From Gemmatimonadota bacterium (GTDB lineage Bacteria; Gemmatimonadota; Gemmatimonadetes; Gemmatimonadales; GWC2-71-9): 27,256 bases of DNA. Of this stretch, positions 6,829-15,462 are shown piece by piece. Every line of letters starts with the position of its first letter. Positions within the stretch are counted from its first letter, which is position 1. The notes under the pieces were generated by a model. The model was not told where the DNA came from. It was given only the letters and a program-made list of their open reading frames with translations, and did no database searches. Location: NCBI GenBank assembly GCA_025360265.1, contig JANYCP010000281.1:1-27256 (forward strand). The letters are read 5' to 3'. A program made the position numbers and the translations under genes.

Positions 6829-8847
6829 CTACGGCTGAAGCCCAAGCCGCCGCAAGAGCTCGCCCTCATCGATCACCTCGATCTTGAGCTGGCGAGCTCG
6901 GTCGAGCTTGCTGCCGGCTTCGGCGCCGGCCACGACTAGCGACGTCTTCTTCGATACGCCCGATGTGACAGTTCCACCGGCGCGCTCAATCCGAAAAGTT
7001 GCTTCCGTTCGGCTGAGCGTGGGGAGAGTGCCAGTCAAGACGATGGTTTTTCCGGTGAACGGTCCGTCGCCGATTTCAACCTGCGGCTCGCTGAAATTCA
7101 ACCCATGCTCCCGTAGCCCCTCAATCAACGCCGCCGATCGTGGGTCCTGAAACCATCCGGTCACCGCGGCCGCGATCGTCGGTCCGATCCCTCGGGCACC
7201 GGCGAAGTCCTCGATGGTCGCCACACGAAGCCCGTCGAGCGACTTGAAGTGTCTCGCCAACGCGAGTCCCACAGTCTTGCCGACATGGCGAATACCAAGC
7301 CCGTACAACAGCGTGGAAAACGGCTGGCTTCGCGACATCGCAATCGCGGCGACAAGTTGCGTGGCCGATTGTTCGGCGAAACGATCAAGCGCCACCAATT
7401 GTTCAATCGTCAAGGCGTACAGGTCGGCGACATTCGCAATCAGCTTCGCGTCGAGCAGTTGGCGGACGCGTTCTTCGCCCAGACCCCGAATGTCCATCGC
7501 GTCGCGCGAGGCGAAGTGGATGATCGATTCGAGGAGCCGTCCCGGGCAGACCGGGTTGGGGCAGTAACGCATCACCTCTTCCGGATCCCGCACGGCCGGC
7601 GTATCGCAGGCAGGACAGCGATCTGGCGGAACCCACGGGACGGCACCCTTCGGGCGATCCTTGAGCACTGGACCGAGGATTTTGGGAATCACCTCGCCGG
7701 CGCGAACGACTTCAACCATGTCGCCGACGCGCACGTCCTTCTGCGCCACGATCTCGTCGTTGTGCAGCGTCGCGCTGCTGATGGTGACGCCGCCGAGCTC
7801 CACGGGCTCGAGATCGGCGAATGGTGCCAGCGCCCCGGTGCGCCCGACGTTAACGCGAATCGCGAGGAGGCGCGTGATTGCCACTTCGGGCGCAAACTTG
7901 CGAGCGATCGCCCAGCGCGGCTCGCGGTCGCTGATCGTCCCAAGTTCTTCCTGCAAATCACGGCGGTCGACCTTGACGACCACACCGTCCGCGCCGAACG
8001 GCAGCGACGGTAGCATCGCCTCGAGTTTCGCGATGCGAGCGATCGCCGTGTCGAGGTTGGCCACGCGAGCATGGTGCGGCTCGATCTGGAAGCCCCACCG
8101 CTGGAGCGTCGCCAGCATGTCGCTATGGGTGGCGATCGCGAATGCACCTTCGATCGGAACGACCTGAAAGGCAAAGCAGCGCAGGCGCCGACTGCGTGTC
8201 GTGGCGGGATCGAGTTGCCGCAGGCCGCCGGCGGCGGCATTGCGCGGGTTGGCGAACGGTTCGTCGCCGTCACGTTCGCGGCGCGCGTTCAGCTTCCTGA
8301 ATGCTTCGGCGGGGAAGTAGACCTCGCCGCGCACTTCCATCAGCGCTGGCCAGTCGTTCCCATCGAGTTGCAACGGGATATCGTCGATGGTCCGCAGGTT
8401 GGCGGTCACATCTTCGCCGATCGCGCCGTTGCCGCGGGTTGCGCCGATAAGCAGACGACCCGCGCGATAGGTCAGGCAGACGGCGGTGCCATCGATCTTG
8501 ACCTCGAGATTGTATCCTCCGCCGACCACGGCGGCCGCGAGCCGTGCATTGCGCTCTTCCCACGCACGCAGTTCATCATCGGAAAATGCATTGGCAAGCG
8601 ACAACATCGGCCGGAGATGCGGATGCTTGGGGAGGTGCGTCGCCGGCGCACCGCCAACGCGCTGGGTCGGCGAATCCGGCGTCATGAGTTCCGGGTGTGC
8701 TGTCTCGATCGCCTGGAGGCGATGGAACAGCCGGTCCCATTCGGCGTCACTCAGTTCGGGCGCATCGAGCTCATAGTATGCGCGATTCGCCCGGGCGATC
8801 TGCCCGCGCAGGGATGCGACCTCATCGCGGAGCACCTTCGAAGTCAC
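6829..8847 (-). CDS. ligA: NAD-dependent DNA ligase
   Basis: This is a full-length bacterial LigA of about 672 residues, which seals nicks in duplex DNA with NAD+ in replication and repair. Domain Ia carries YYELDAPELSDAEWDRL. The adenylation motif KIDG has its active-site Lys near residue 117, close to the standard position. An OB fold is followed by a four-Cys zinc finger (CPAC...YCPNPVC), then helix-hairpin-helix repeats and a C-terminal BRCT domain (about 595-672; FTGKTIVLTGTL...). GTG 8847 is chosen because it overlaps the upstream TPR gene stop (GTGA) and places the first helix correctly; the frame is open back to 8970. It lies between a secreted TPR protein and the V4R gene in one operon. 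Confidence 0.97.
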   Translation of the reverse strand: MTSKVLRDEVASLRGQIARANRAYYELDAPELSDAEWDRLFHRLQAIETAHPELMTPDSPTQRVGGAPATHLPKHPHLRPMLSLANAFSDDELRAWEERNARLAAAVVGGGYNLEVKIDGTAVCLTYRAGRLLIGATRGNGAIGEDVTANLRTIDDIPLQLDGNDWPALMEVRGEVYFPAEAFRKLNARRERDGDEPFANPRNAAAGGLRQLDPATTRSRRLRCFAFQVVPIEGAFAIATHSDMLATLQRWGFQIEPHHARVANLDTAIARIAKLEAMLPSLPFGADGVVVKVDRRDLQEELGTISDREPRWAIARKFAPEVAITRLLAIRVNVGRTGALAPFADLEPVELGGVTISSATLHNDEIVAQKDVRVGDMVEVVRAGEVIPKILGPVLKDRPKGAVPWVPPDRCPACDTPAVRDPEEVMRYCPNPVCPGRLLESIIHFASRDAMDIRGLGEERVRQLLDAKLIANVADLYALTIEQLVALDRFAEQSATQLVAAIAMSRSQPFSTLLYGLGIRHVGKTVGLALARHFKSLDGLRVATIEDFAGARGIGPTIAAAVTGWFQDPRSAALIEGLREHGLNFSEPQVEIGDGPFTGKTIVLTGTLPTLSRTEATFRIERAGGTVTSGVSKKTSLVVAGAEAGSKLDRARQLKIEVIDEGELLRRLGLQP

Positions 8848-9632
8848 GGTCGCAATTTCGACATGACGACGGCCATCCGGTCGCGAGCTTGCCGCTTGTA
8901 CGCGCTGTCGGAGACGTCGATGCTGGGAAGTGTCGCCACGGCGTCCAGCTCCACCTTGGCAGCGGCCCATTCACGCCGGGAAATCATGATCTCCGCGAGG
9001 TCGAAGCGATGCACGATCCTGGCTGGCGCGTATTGCACGGCAAGGCGCAGGTCGCGTTCGGCCTCTTCCCAAGACGCGGCGCCGAACACGGATGCACCGA
9101 GAAAGTTCTTGGCGAAGAACTTCTCGATCGCTGGAAGGCGCATGATCTCAGCGTTCCAGCGGCCGAGGATGTGCCACGCTCCATCGTGGTGTGGCTCGAT
9201 GTCAATGGCTCGGAGGGCCTCGTTCCGGACGATCGATGCCCGCCGGATTCGCTCCTTGGTGCCTTTGGTGAGGGCACCGCGACCGACGGCGTTGGCCAGG
9301 GCGAAATGCCCCTCGGAGCCACCCGGGTCCGCAGCGACGGCGCGATGTGCGTAGTTTTCCGCATCGACGTAGAGTGAATCGCGTGCCGGACTCTTCACTT
9401 TGTCCGAGGTCTGCTTGGCAAGGTCGATCAAAACCATCGCGAGGCGCCAATTGGCCTCGTAGCTGTGCGGATCGTGTCGCAACAGCATTTCGAAATGGGT
9501 GCGCGCGGCCGCGAGATCGTGAATTTCTTCGGCGTGAATTCCAGCGGCGAGTTGGTCGACCTGCGCCGAGAGCTGCGTCGGGAGAACGACGCAGGCGAAG
9601 GCGAGCATGGATCGACCAACCCGAGCGGTCAC
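8844..9632 (-). CDS. Secreted TPR-like repeat protein
   Basis: This protein of about 262 residues has an N-terminal signal peptide (VTARVGRSMLAFACVVL..., cut probably after LSAQ). The body is helical with TPR-like pairs: AEEIHDLAAARTHFEMLLRH, SYEANWRLAMVLIDLAKQ, AENYAHRAVAADPGGSEGHF, then WHILGRW and ASWEEAERDLRLAVQYAPA. It ends with a helix pair near EWAAAKVELDAV. GTG 9632 is chosen because AAGGA lies six or seven bases before it and the signal peptide begins there; ATG 9608 would cut the charged region. The same frame runs open far upstream, but there it is antisense to the thymidine phosphorylase gene. It is the first gene of the operon with ligA and V4R and is divergent from the phosphorylase across 48 bases. 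Its periplasmic role is unknown. Confidence 0.83.
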   Translation of the reverse strand: MTARVGRSMLAFACVVLPTQLSAQVDQLAAGIHAEEIHDLAAARTHFEMLLRHDPHSYEANWRLAMVLIDLAKQTSDKVKSPARDSLYVDAENYAHRAVAADPGGSEGHFALANAVGRGALTKGTKERIRRASIVRNEALRAIDIEPHHDGAWHILGRWNAEIMRLPAIEKFFAKNFLGASVFGAASWEEAERDLRLAVQYAPARIVHRFDLAEIMISRREWAAAKVELDAVATLPSIDVSDSAYKRQARDRMAVVMSKLRP

Positions 9633-9680
9633 TGGAATTCCTTCTCGAAAAGTGAGATGGGCCGCGAGGCCTGAGGCTGA

Positions 9681-11015
9681 ATGGTTGTACCACGCCTGAT
9701 TGAACGCAAGCGAGACGGCGGTGCGCTCACTGGCGACGAGTGGCGCGAGTTGATCGCCGCGTACACCAGGAACCAAGTGCCCGACTACCAGATGGCCGCC
9801 ATGGCGATGGCGATCTTCTTTCGTGGCCTCGAGCCCGAGGAACTTTCCGCGCTCACCGACGCCATGCTCGGCTCGGGCGACCGCCTGCACTTCGCCGGCG
9901 AAACACGCCCCCGGATCGACAAGCACTCCACCGGGGGCGTCGGCGACAAGACGTCCTTGCTGCTGGCCCCGATGCTTGCGGCATGCGGCGTCCTGGTCCC
10001 GATGATGTCTGGGCGTGGGCTCGGGCACACCGGGGGAACGCTGGACAAGCTCGAGGCGATTCCGGGATTCACCACCGGTCTCTCGCTGGCCGCGACCGAG
10101 GCGCAAGTGCGCTCGCTCGGTGCTGCGATGATTGGACAGACGGCCGAAATTGCACCGGCCGACGGCAAGATCTACGCGCTGCGTGACGTGACGGCCACGG
10201 TCGAATCGATTCCGCTGATCAGCGCATCGATCATGTCCAAGAAACTGGCGGAAGGACTCAACGGACTGGTGCTCGATGTGAAGATTGGTTCGGGTGCGTT
10301 CCTCCCCGAGCCGGAACGCGCACTCGCGCTGGCGAACACCATGATCGCCCTTGGCGCCGCACGTGGTTGCCCGACGGTGGCGCTGATTACGGCCATGGAC
10401 CGCCCACTCGGCATAGCGTGCGGCAATGCGCTCGAGGTCATCGAATCGATCGCTGGCCTGCGCGGCGAAGGCCCCGCCGATCTCATGGAACTGACGTTCG
10501 CGCTCGGGGTCGAGATGCTGTTGCTCGCCGGTCTCGATACCGAGGCCGTGGCCGCGCGCCGACGACTTGAACAGACGATTGTCTCGGGCCGCGCACTTGA
10601 GCTGTTCGCAAAGATGGTGGCGGCGCAGGGCGGAGATGCCAGCACCATAGAGCATCCCGAGCGCCTCGCGCGCGCGCCCATTCAACGCGACGTCCTTGCG
10701 CAACGCGACGGCGTCGTGACGCAGGTCGAGCCGCGAGCGCTCGGGCGCGCGATCATCGATCTCGGCGGCGGTCGTCGCGTTGCAACCGACAAGGTGTTGC
10801 CCGACGTCGGGCTTGAAGTTCCAGTGAAGCCCGGGCAACGCGTGGCGAAGGGTGACCGGCTCGCCGTGGTGCACGCACGCGCCGCTGAGGATGCCGCGCG
10901 GGCGGTGATTTCAGTGCAGGCAGCGATCAGTATTGGCGAGGGGGCAGTGGCACCGCTGCCGCTGATTTCATGGCGGGTCACATCGGCAGGTGCCAAACCA
11001 TACGGGGAGGAGTGA
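9681..11015 (+). CDS. deoA: Thymidine/pyrimidine-nucleoside phosphorylase
   Basis: This 444-residue enzyme phosphorolyses thymidine (or thymidine and uridine) to base plus deoxyribose-1-phosphate in nucleoside salvage. The phosphate-binding KHSTGGVGDK is at residues 81-90, and the family signature SGRGLGHTGGTLDKLE is at about 110-125. SIMSKKLAEGL and DVKIGSGAF follow. The C-terminal PYNP domain has GRAIIDLGGGRR and VKPGQRVAKGDRLAVVHA. The length matches the family. The ATG has a weak GAGG upstream. The stop overlaps the ATG of a small membrane protein (TGATG). Thymidine-specific DeoA and broad-specificity Pdp cannot be separated by eye, so the symbol is tentative. No other deo gene is in the window. 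Confidence 0.93.
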   Translation: MVVPRLIERKRDGGALTGDEWRELIAAYTRNQVPDYQMAAMAMAIFFRGLEPEELSALTDAMLGSGDRLHFAGETRPRIDKHSTGGVGDKTSLLLAPMLAACGVLVPMMSGRGLGHTGGTLDKLEAIPGFTTGLSLAATEAQVRSLGAAMIGQTAEIAPADGKIYALRDVTATVESIPLISASIMSKKLAEGLNGLVLDVKIGSGAFLPEPERALALANTMIALGAARGCPTVALITAMDRPLGIACGNALEVIESIAGLRGEGPADLMELTFALGVEMLLLAGLDTEAVAARRRLEQTIVSGRALELFAKMVAAQGGDASTIEHPERLARAPIQRDVLAQRDGVVTQVEPRALGRAIIDLGGGRRVATDKVLPDVGLEVPVKPGQRVAKGDRLAVVHARAAEDAARAVISVQAAISIGEGAVAPLPLISWRVTSAGAKPYGEE

Positions 11016-11269
11016 TGGCGAGCACCTGGCTCGGGATTGCCGCGATGGCAGCGTTGCTCGTCTGGCTGCTCGGCATCGGCAAGCGGCAGGACAACAGGGC
11101 GTCTCCCGAGGACGACGTCGACACGCCAATTGACAAGGATGAGCTGGAAGCGGCTGAGCGAGAGATTCGCGATGATCCGGACGCCAAGGCGGCCGCCGAC
11201 GCGGTGGACAGCGATGCTGATGACTGGGGACCAGGGAGCGGGCATTCGCCGCTGCCCGGGGTGCGTTAA
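11015..11269 (+). CDS. Small acidic membrane-anchored protein, unknown function
   Basis: This 84-residue protein has a single transmembrane helix near the N terminus (WLGIAAMAALLVWLLGIG, about 4-21) and a strongly acidic, low-complexity tail rich in Asp, Glu and Ala. ATG 11015 is chosen because it overlaps the phosphorylase stop and has GGGGAGGAG just before it; the frame is open slightly further upstream. There are no cysteines or recognisable domain. The topology is probably N-out/C-in or the reverse, with the acidic tail free. Translational coupling to a nucleoside phosphorylase suggests common expression, not a shared reaction. A perfect palindrome follows its stop. Confidence 0.6.
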   Translation: MASTWLGIAAMAALLVWLLGIGKRQDNRASPEDDVDTPIDKDELEAAEREIRDDPDAKAAADAVDSDADDWGPGSGHSPLPGVR

Positions 11270-11273
11270 AGCA

Positions 11274-11303
11274 TGTCGGGGTGCAGCATGCTGCACCCCG
11301 ACA
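11274..11303. terminator. Perfect 30-base palindrome between convergent genes (bidirectional terminator)
   Basis: TGTCGGGGTGCAGCA at 11274-11288 is followed directly by its exact reverse complement at 11289-11303, giving 15-bp arms with no separate loop. It lies between the ends of the small membrane protein gene and gyrB (convergent), as expected of a shared terminator. Neither side has a T-run, so it may act by hairpin alone or protect 3' ends. Confidence 0.7.
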
Positions 11304-11320
11304 CAACGCCCCGGAATCAG

Positions 11321-13237
11321 CTAGACGTCAAGTACCGACACGTATTTCGCATTCGCCTCGATAAACAGGCGGCGCGGCTCCACGTCGTCTCCCATCAACT
11401 CATCGAACAGCTTCGACGCCTCGACGGCATCCTCCAGCGTGACGCGAAGGATCGTGCGCGTGTTGGGGTCCATCGTGGTCTTCCAGAGCTGGTCCGGATT
11501 CATTTCACCGAGACCCTTGTAGCGCTGCGTACCAACATTTCCCTTGCCGCCGTCGGAGAGGCGCTTCGAGAACTCGGCGCGCTCCTCTTCCGTGTACGCG
11601 TAGTACTCTTCCTTGCCGCGGGCGACGCGATAGAGCGGCGGCTGTGCGATGTAGATGTATCCCGACTCGATCAACTCCGGCATCTGCCGGAAGAAGAACG
11701 TCAGCAGCAGCGTCCTGATATGGGCGCCATCCACGTCGGCGTCGGTCATCAGGATAATCTTGTGATATCGCGCTTCGGCAATATTGAAGTCTTCGCGCAC
11801 TCCACAGCCGATGGCGGTGATCATCGACCGGATTTCCTCGTTGCCGAGAATCTTGTCGATGCGGGCACGTTCGACGTTCAGGATCTTGCCGCGCAGCGGC
11901 AGGATCGCCTGGAATGAACGGTCGCGACCCTGCTTGGCCGACCCTCCGGCGGAGTCGCCCTCGACGAGATAGATCTCGCACATCGCGGGATCCTCAAGCG
12001 AACAATCCGCCAGCTTGCCGGGAAGTACGGCATTCTCAAGCCCGGACTTTTTCCGGACCAGGTCGCGGGCCTTGCGCGCGGCCTCGCGCGCGAGGGCGGC
12101 ACTCACGGCCTTTTCGATGATCGCCCGACCGACACCGGGATTTTCGTCGAGGAAGGTGCCGAGTCCATCGTTGACGATGGCGCGAACGATCCCTTCCACT
12201 TCGCTGTTGCCAAGCTTGGTCTTGGTCTGGCCCTCGAACTGCGGCTCGCGCACCTTGACGTGCAGCACGCAGGTAAGCCCTTCGCGCGCGTCATCGCCGC
12301 TCAGCGTGAAGTCCGCCTTCTTCATTGCGTTGGACTTCTTGGCGACGTCGTTGATCGTCCGCGTCAGCGCCGATCGCAGGCCGGTGAGGTGCGTACCGCC
12401 TTCGTGCGTGTTGATGTTATTGACGAAGGTGAAAGTGTTTTCGTTGTAGCCCTCCTCGTACTGCAGCGCGATATCGACGTCCACATCATCGCGGGTTGCC
12501 GAGAAGTGCACTGGCTTGGGGTGCAACACCTTCTTGTTGCGATTGAGCCAGGACACGAACTCGACCAGGCCGCCTTTGTAATGGAATGTCTCGCTCTTCG
12601 GCGCGTCGCCGCGCTCGTCGGTCAGGATGATCGAGATCCCGCCGTTGAGGAAAGCGAGCTGGCGAAGCCGATCGGCCAGCGTGTTCCACGAGAACTCAAT
12701 GACTGGAAAGATGAGTGGATCTGGCTTGAACGAGATGGTCGTTCCAGTGCCTGCCGCCATGCCGATGACCGTGAGCTTCTGCGTGGTCTGGCCGCGCACG
12801 AAGGTCATCTGGTGACGGGCGCCGCCACGATCGACGGTTGCAACGAGCTTTTCAGACAACGCATTCACGACCGAGACACCGACACCGTGCAGGCCGCCAG
12901 AGACCTTGTAGGAATTCTTGTCGAACTTGCCGCCCGCGTGCAGCACAGTAAGCGCGAGCTCGATGCCCGGAATCTTTTCCGTGGGGTGAAGGTCGACCGG
13001 GATGCCGCGCCCATCATCGACCACGGTGACCGAGTTGTCGCGGTGCACCGTGACATCGATCCGGGTTGCGAAACCGGCGAGCGCTTCGTCGATCGAGTTG
13101 TCGACCACCTCGTACACGAGATGATGCAGTCCGTTTTCACCGGTGGACCCGATGTACATGCCGGGACGCTTGCGCACCGCCTCGAGACCCTTGAGGACGG
13201 TGATGCTGTCTGCGCCGTATTCGTCTTGTTTCGTCAT
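11321..13237 (-). CDS. gyrB: DNA gyrase subunit B
   Basis: This 638-residue ATPase subunit of gyrase introduces negative supercoils together with GyrA. The GHKL ATPase domain shows EVVDNSIDEALAGF, DDGRGIPV and GGLHGVGVSVVNALS. The TOPRIM domain shows EGDSAGGSAKQGRDR, PLRGKILNVE and the metal-binding DADVDGAHIRTLLLTFFFR. The C-terminal end reads QRYKGLGEMNPDQLW. The length is of the short (non-enterobacterial) GyrB class without the extra domain. ATG 13237 (MTKQDEYGADSITVLKGLEAV in outline) is chosen; the frame is open to 13324 but overlaps dciA. It follows dciA by 22 bases, giving the common recF-dciA-gyrB order. gyrA is not in the window. Confidence 0.97.
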   Translation of the reverse strand: MTKQDEYGADSITVLKGLEAVRKRPGMYIGSTGENGLHHLVYEVVDNSIDEALAGFATRIDVTVHRDNSVTVVDDGRGIPVDLHPTEKIPGIELALTVLHAGGKFDKNSYKVSGGLHGVGVSVVNALSEKLVATVDRGGARHQMTFVRGQTTQKLTVIGMAAGTGTTISFKPDPLIFPVIEFSWNTLADRLRQLAFLNGGISIILTDERGDAPKSETFHYKGGLVEFVSWLNRNKKVLHPKPVHFSATRDDVDVDIALQYEEGYNENTFTFVNNINTHEGGTHLTGLRSALTRTINDVAKKSNAMKKADFTLSGDDAREGLTCVLHVKVREPQFEGQTKTKLGNSEVEGIVRAIVNDGLGTFLDENPGVGRAIIEKAVSAALAREAARKARDLVRKKSGLENAVLPGKLADCSLEDPAMCEIYLVEGDSAGGSAKQGRDRSFQAILPLRGKILNVERARIDKILGNEEIRSMITAIGCGVREDFNIAEARYHKIILMTDADVDGAHIRTLLLTFFFRQMPELIESGYIYIAQPPLYRVARGKEEYYAYTEEERAEFSKRLSDGGKGNVGTQRYKGLGEMNPDQLWKTTMDPNTRTILRVTLEDAVEASKLFDELMGDDVEPRRLFIEANAKYVSVLDV

Positions 13238-13259
13238 GCGTCCCCGCGATCGAGATTGT

Positions 13260-13574
13260 TCAGGGCTGGTCGAGCGGTCCGACCTGCCAGCGAATGTGTT
13301 GCACCCGGCCACGCTTGTCGCCATTCAACCGGGTCAGGATGCGTGGGGCCATCAGTCCGAGTTCGGTGGCCCACGCATGCGTTGCGACACGAACCATCAA
13401 CGTCCCATCCGGCGTCACCGACAATGCCCGGGTGACCGCGGCAATCTGTGGCCCCACAGCATCGGACCAGTCGGCGACGGCAACGGCCAGATCGAACCGC
13501 TTGATCATGCCGTGCTTGGTCACCCACGCGTCGAGTGCATCACTCAACGTTGACGGTTTGCGCGGTGCCGTCAT
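13260..13574 (-). CDS. dciA: DciA-like DUF721 protein (replicative helicase loader)
   Basis: This 104-residue protein of the DUF721/DciA family has an N-terminal helical part (LSDALDAWVTKHG), the conserved W-S-D-A-VGPQIAAVT segment (usual W..IVG..ia.hs), and VRVATHAWATELGLMAPRILTRLN, which corresponds to the family's v.v.s..wa.eL..l...ll..lN pattern. DciA is the ancestral bacterial partner that recruits the replicative helicase DnaB. Its place between recF and gyrB is the classical context of this family. Its ATG overlaps the recF stop by four bases (ATGA). The assignment rests on the motif and the context together. Confidence 0.85.
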   Translation of the reverse strand: MTAPRKPSTLSDALDAWVTKHGMIKRFDLAVAVADWSDAVGPQIAAVTRALSVTPDGTLMVRVATHAWATELGLMAPRILTRLNGDKRGRVQHIRWQVGPLDQP

Positions 13575-14653
13575 GCGGCCGCCGTCGCGACCGGGTGGAT
13601 CATTCCGTGCTGCACGTCCCAGCGCGGAAGGTCGAGCTCTGCCGGCAATTCTTCTGCGCGCGGCGCAGTAACGATTCGCTGTCCAGGCCGTGCGACCAAC
13701 CGCTTCGCCAGGCGTCGTTGGCGATCGTGATCCAGCTCGGCGAACACGTCATCCACCAGCAGGACCGGACGAACGTGCCGTGCATCGGCGAGCGTCTCCA
13801 GCTCGAGCAACCGAAGCGCAATGGCCGCGGTGCGCTGCTGACCAGTCGAACCGTAGTGCCGCAACGTGTGACCACCGAGTCCCAGGACCACGTCGTCGCG
13901 ATGCGGTCCGACGTGCGTCTGGCCCCTGGCGATGTCACGCGATCGCGACGCGATCAACAGCTCCTCCCATGCGCCCGCTTCGTCCAGCGCTTCATCGCCG
14001 CGATAGCGCAACGTGACAGCAGCGGCTTCTCCGAGTGTCGCCAATTCGGCCCGCCAGAGTGACGCCGCGTCGCTTGCCCACCGCCGACGCCCCCTCGCGA
14101 GTGCCGATCCCGCCGAAGCCAGCGCAGGATTGAATGCATCCGCGGCTGCGATGTTCGCCGTCCTCAGTGCGGCATTTCGCTGGGCCAGTGCCCCGCGATA
14201 CCGCATCAGCGCTTCAAGATAGGTGCGATCCGCGAGCGACAGCATTCGATCGAGCCAGCGACGTCGCTCGGCGGCACCACCCTGTACCAGCACCAGATCG
14301 GTGGGGAAGAACCCCACCGCGAGCCACCGTCCGATCGCCGTAGCAATTGTCGATTGCTCTTCGCCGTCGATCGTGATCCGCTTCCGTCGCTGCGGTGCAT
14401 AATACGTTGCGACCACATTCGATCCGCTTGCCGTCGTCACACCAACCTGAAATCCCGGGCCGCCGAACTGACCGACTTCGCGATCGGGTGCGCCGCGCAC
14501 CGATCGGAAGAGCACTGGATACGCCAGAGCCTCGAGCAGATTGGTCTTCCCATGACCATTAGGACCGATCAATGCCACGCCGTCCGCTGGAAGCTCCAGC
14601 GCCGCGTCCGCCAGATTGCGGTAACTCCGCAGCACCAACTCGACAGCCTGCAT
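13571..14653 (-). CDS. recF: DNA replication and repair protein RecF
   Basis: This 360-residue SMC-like ATPase loads RecA at gaps with RecO and RecR. The N terminus ELVLRSYRNLADA matches the RecF start (L.L..fRN...). Walker A is GPNGHGKTN at about residues 30-38. The ABC signature is seen as GSTGQQRTAAIALRL, where the usual form is SqGQQR. Walker B is PVLLVDDVFAELD. ATG 14653 is used; GTG 14656 directly before it is an alternative, and the longer frame to 14836 is antisense-like sequence inside the enoyl-CoA hydratase gene. It starts four bases or fewer after the hydratase stop, so recF, dciA and gyrB are downstream of a fatty-acid gene. dnaA and dnaN are absent from the usual upstream position. 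Confidence 0.95.
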   Translation of the reverse strand: MQAVELVLRSYRNLADAALELPADGVALIGPNGHGKTNLLEALAYPVLFRSVRGAPDREVGQFGGPGFQVGVTTASGSNVVATYYAPQRRKRITIDGEEQSTIATAIGRWLAVGFFPTDLVLVQGGAAERRRWLDRMLSLADRTYLEALMRYRGALAQRNAALRTANIAAADAFNPALASAGSALARGRRRWASDAASLWRAELATLGEAAAVTLRYRGDEALDEAGAWEELLIASRSRDIARGQTHVGPHRDDVVLGLGGHTLRHYGSTGQQRTAAIALRLLELETLADARHVRPVLLVDDVFAELDHDRQRRLAKRLVARPGQRIVTAPRAEELPAELDLPRWDVQHGMIHPVATAAA

Positions 14654-14657
14654 CACG

Positions 14658-15443
14658 TCAGCGGCCGTGAAACACCGGTGAGCGTTTTTCCAGGAACGCG
14701 CGCGTGCCTTCTCCCTTGTCCTCGCTCGCGCAGGCGTCGCCAAAGAACTTCGACTCAAGCGCGAACGCATTGTCCACCGACAGCTCGAGTCCGCCGTCCA
14801 CCGCGCGCATGGCGAGCTGTACGGCCAGCGGACCATTGGCGAGCATGAGGCGCAGCAACCCGCGCGACTCTTCGATGAGCGATTCTGCAGCGACGACGCG
14901 ATTCACCAGTCCGATGCGCGCTGCCTCGGTCGCGTCGATCATCGCACCGGTCAGGAGCAGTTCGAGGGCGCGCCCGCGACCGACGAGGCGAGGCAGGCGG
15001 ACCGTGCCACCGAAGCCGGGGATGAGGCCGAGCTTCACTTCCGGCAAGCCGAAGCGAGCGTTTGGCGCGGCAAGTCGAACGTGGCACGCCATGGCGAGTT
15101 CACATCCGCCGCCGAGGGCGAAGCCGTTCACCGCAGCGAGGACTGGCATGTCGAGCTGCTCGAGTTTTCGGAAGACGCGGGACCCGCGCTCGCCCATTGC
15201 CGTTCCCGATTCGCGATCGACCGCCACCAGTTCGGCGATATCGGCGCCGCCGACAAAGGCCTTGGGGCCAGCGCCGGTGAGGATCAATCCGCGGACCTTC
15301 ACGTCCTGTTCGACCTGGCTGATCAACGCGTCCAGTTCTGCGATCACCGTCGCATTCAAGGCGTTGAGTTTGTCGGGACGATTGAAGGTGACGAGGGCAA
15401 TTCCGTCGTCACTCACGTCGAGCAGGAGGGTGGAAAAAGACAT
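14658..15443 (-). CDS. Enoyl-CoA hydratase/isomerase (crotonase family)
   Basis: This 261-residue crotonase-fold enzyme hydrates trans-2-enoyl-CoA in beta-oxidation. The oxyanion-hole segments are FVGGADI (about 63-69) and GFALGGGCELAMAC. The two catalytic glutamates are E115 (GGCEL) and E135 (GLPEVKLGLIPG), both in place, followed by GFGGTVRLPRLVG. The C-terminal helix has F-x-E-K-R-x-P-V-F. ATG 15443 (MSFSTLLL) is chosen over upstream in-frame codons that fall in the inverted repeat. TATCTT ends five bases before this ATG with no Shine-Dalgarno, which suggests a leaderless message. It is the promoter-proximal gene for recF, dciA and gyrB. The acyl-CoA synthetase at 3059-4861 is a possible pathway partner. 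Confidence 0.93.
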   Translation of the reverse strand: MSFSTLLLDVSDDGIALVTFNRPDKLNALNATVIAELDALISQVEQDVKVRGLILTGAGPKAFVGGADIAELVAVDRESGTAMGERGSRVFRKLEQLDMPVLAAVNGFALGGGCELAMACHVRLAAPNARFGLPEVKLGLIPGFGGTVRLPRLVGRGRALELLLTGAMIDATEAARIGLVNRVVAAESLIEESRGLLRLMLANGPLAVQLAMRAVDGGLELSVDNAFALESKFFGDACASEDKGEGTRAFLEKRSPVFHGR

Positions 15444-15448
15444 GCGGA

Positions 15449-15454
15449 AAGATA
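15449..15454 (-). promoter_or_regulatory. Putative -10 box (TATCTT) for the enoyl-CoA hydratase-recF-dciA-gyrB operon
   Basis: On the minus strand TATCTT is followed by TCCGC and then the ATG at 15443. The spacing places the transcription start at the start codon. There is no Shine-Dalgarno. The -35 region lies in or beside the left arm of repeat copy 2. This is inferred from the same arrangement at three other starts in the window. Confidence 0.4.
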
Positions 15455-15462
15455 ACGGAATC

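Noticed and set aside
8071..9354. Plus-strand open frame of 427 codons opposite ligA
   Set aside because: It has no recognisable domain, and the opposite strand encodes complete DNA ligase motifs.
9633..10874. Upstream extension of the secreted TPR frame opposite thymidine phosphorylase
   Set aside because: The extension is antisense to a conserved enzyme. The signal peptide and AAGGA mark the true start at 9632.
11274..11303. Possible phage attachment or dif-like site
   Set aside because: It lacks the XerC/XerD site layout, has no integrase nearby and lies at convergent gene ends where a terminator is expected.
12260..13435. Plus-strand open frame of 391 codons opposite gyrB
   Set aside because: Composition is that of a shadow frame; gyrB and dciA on the other strand are well supported.
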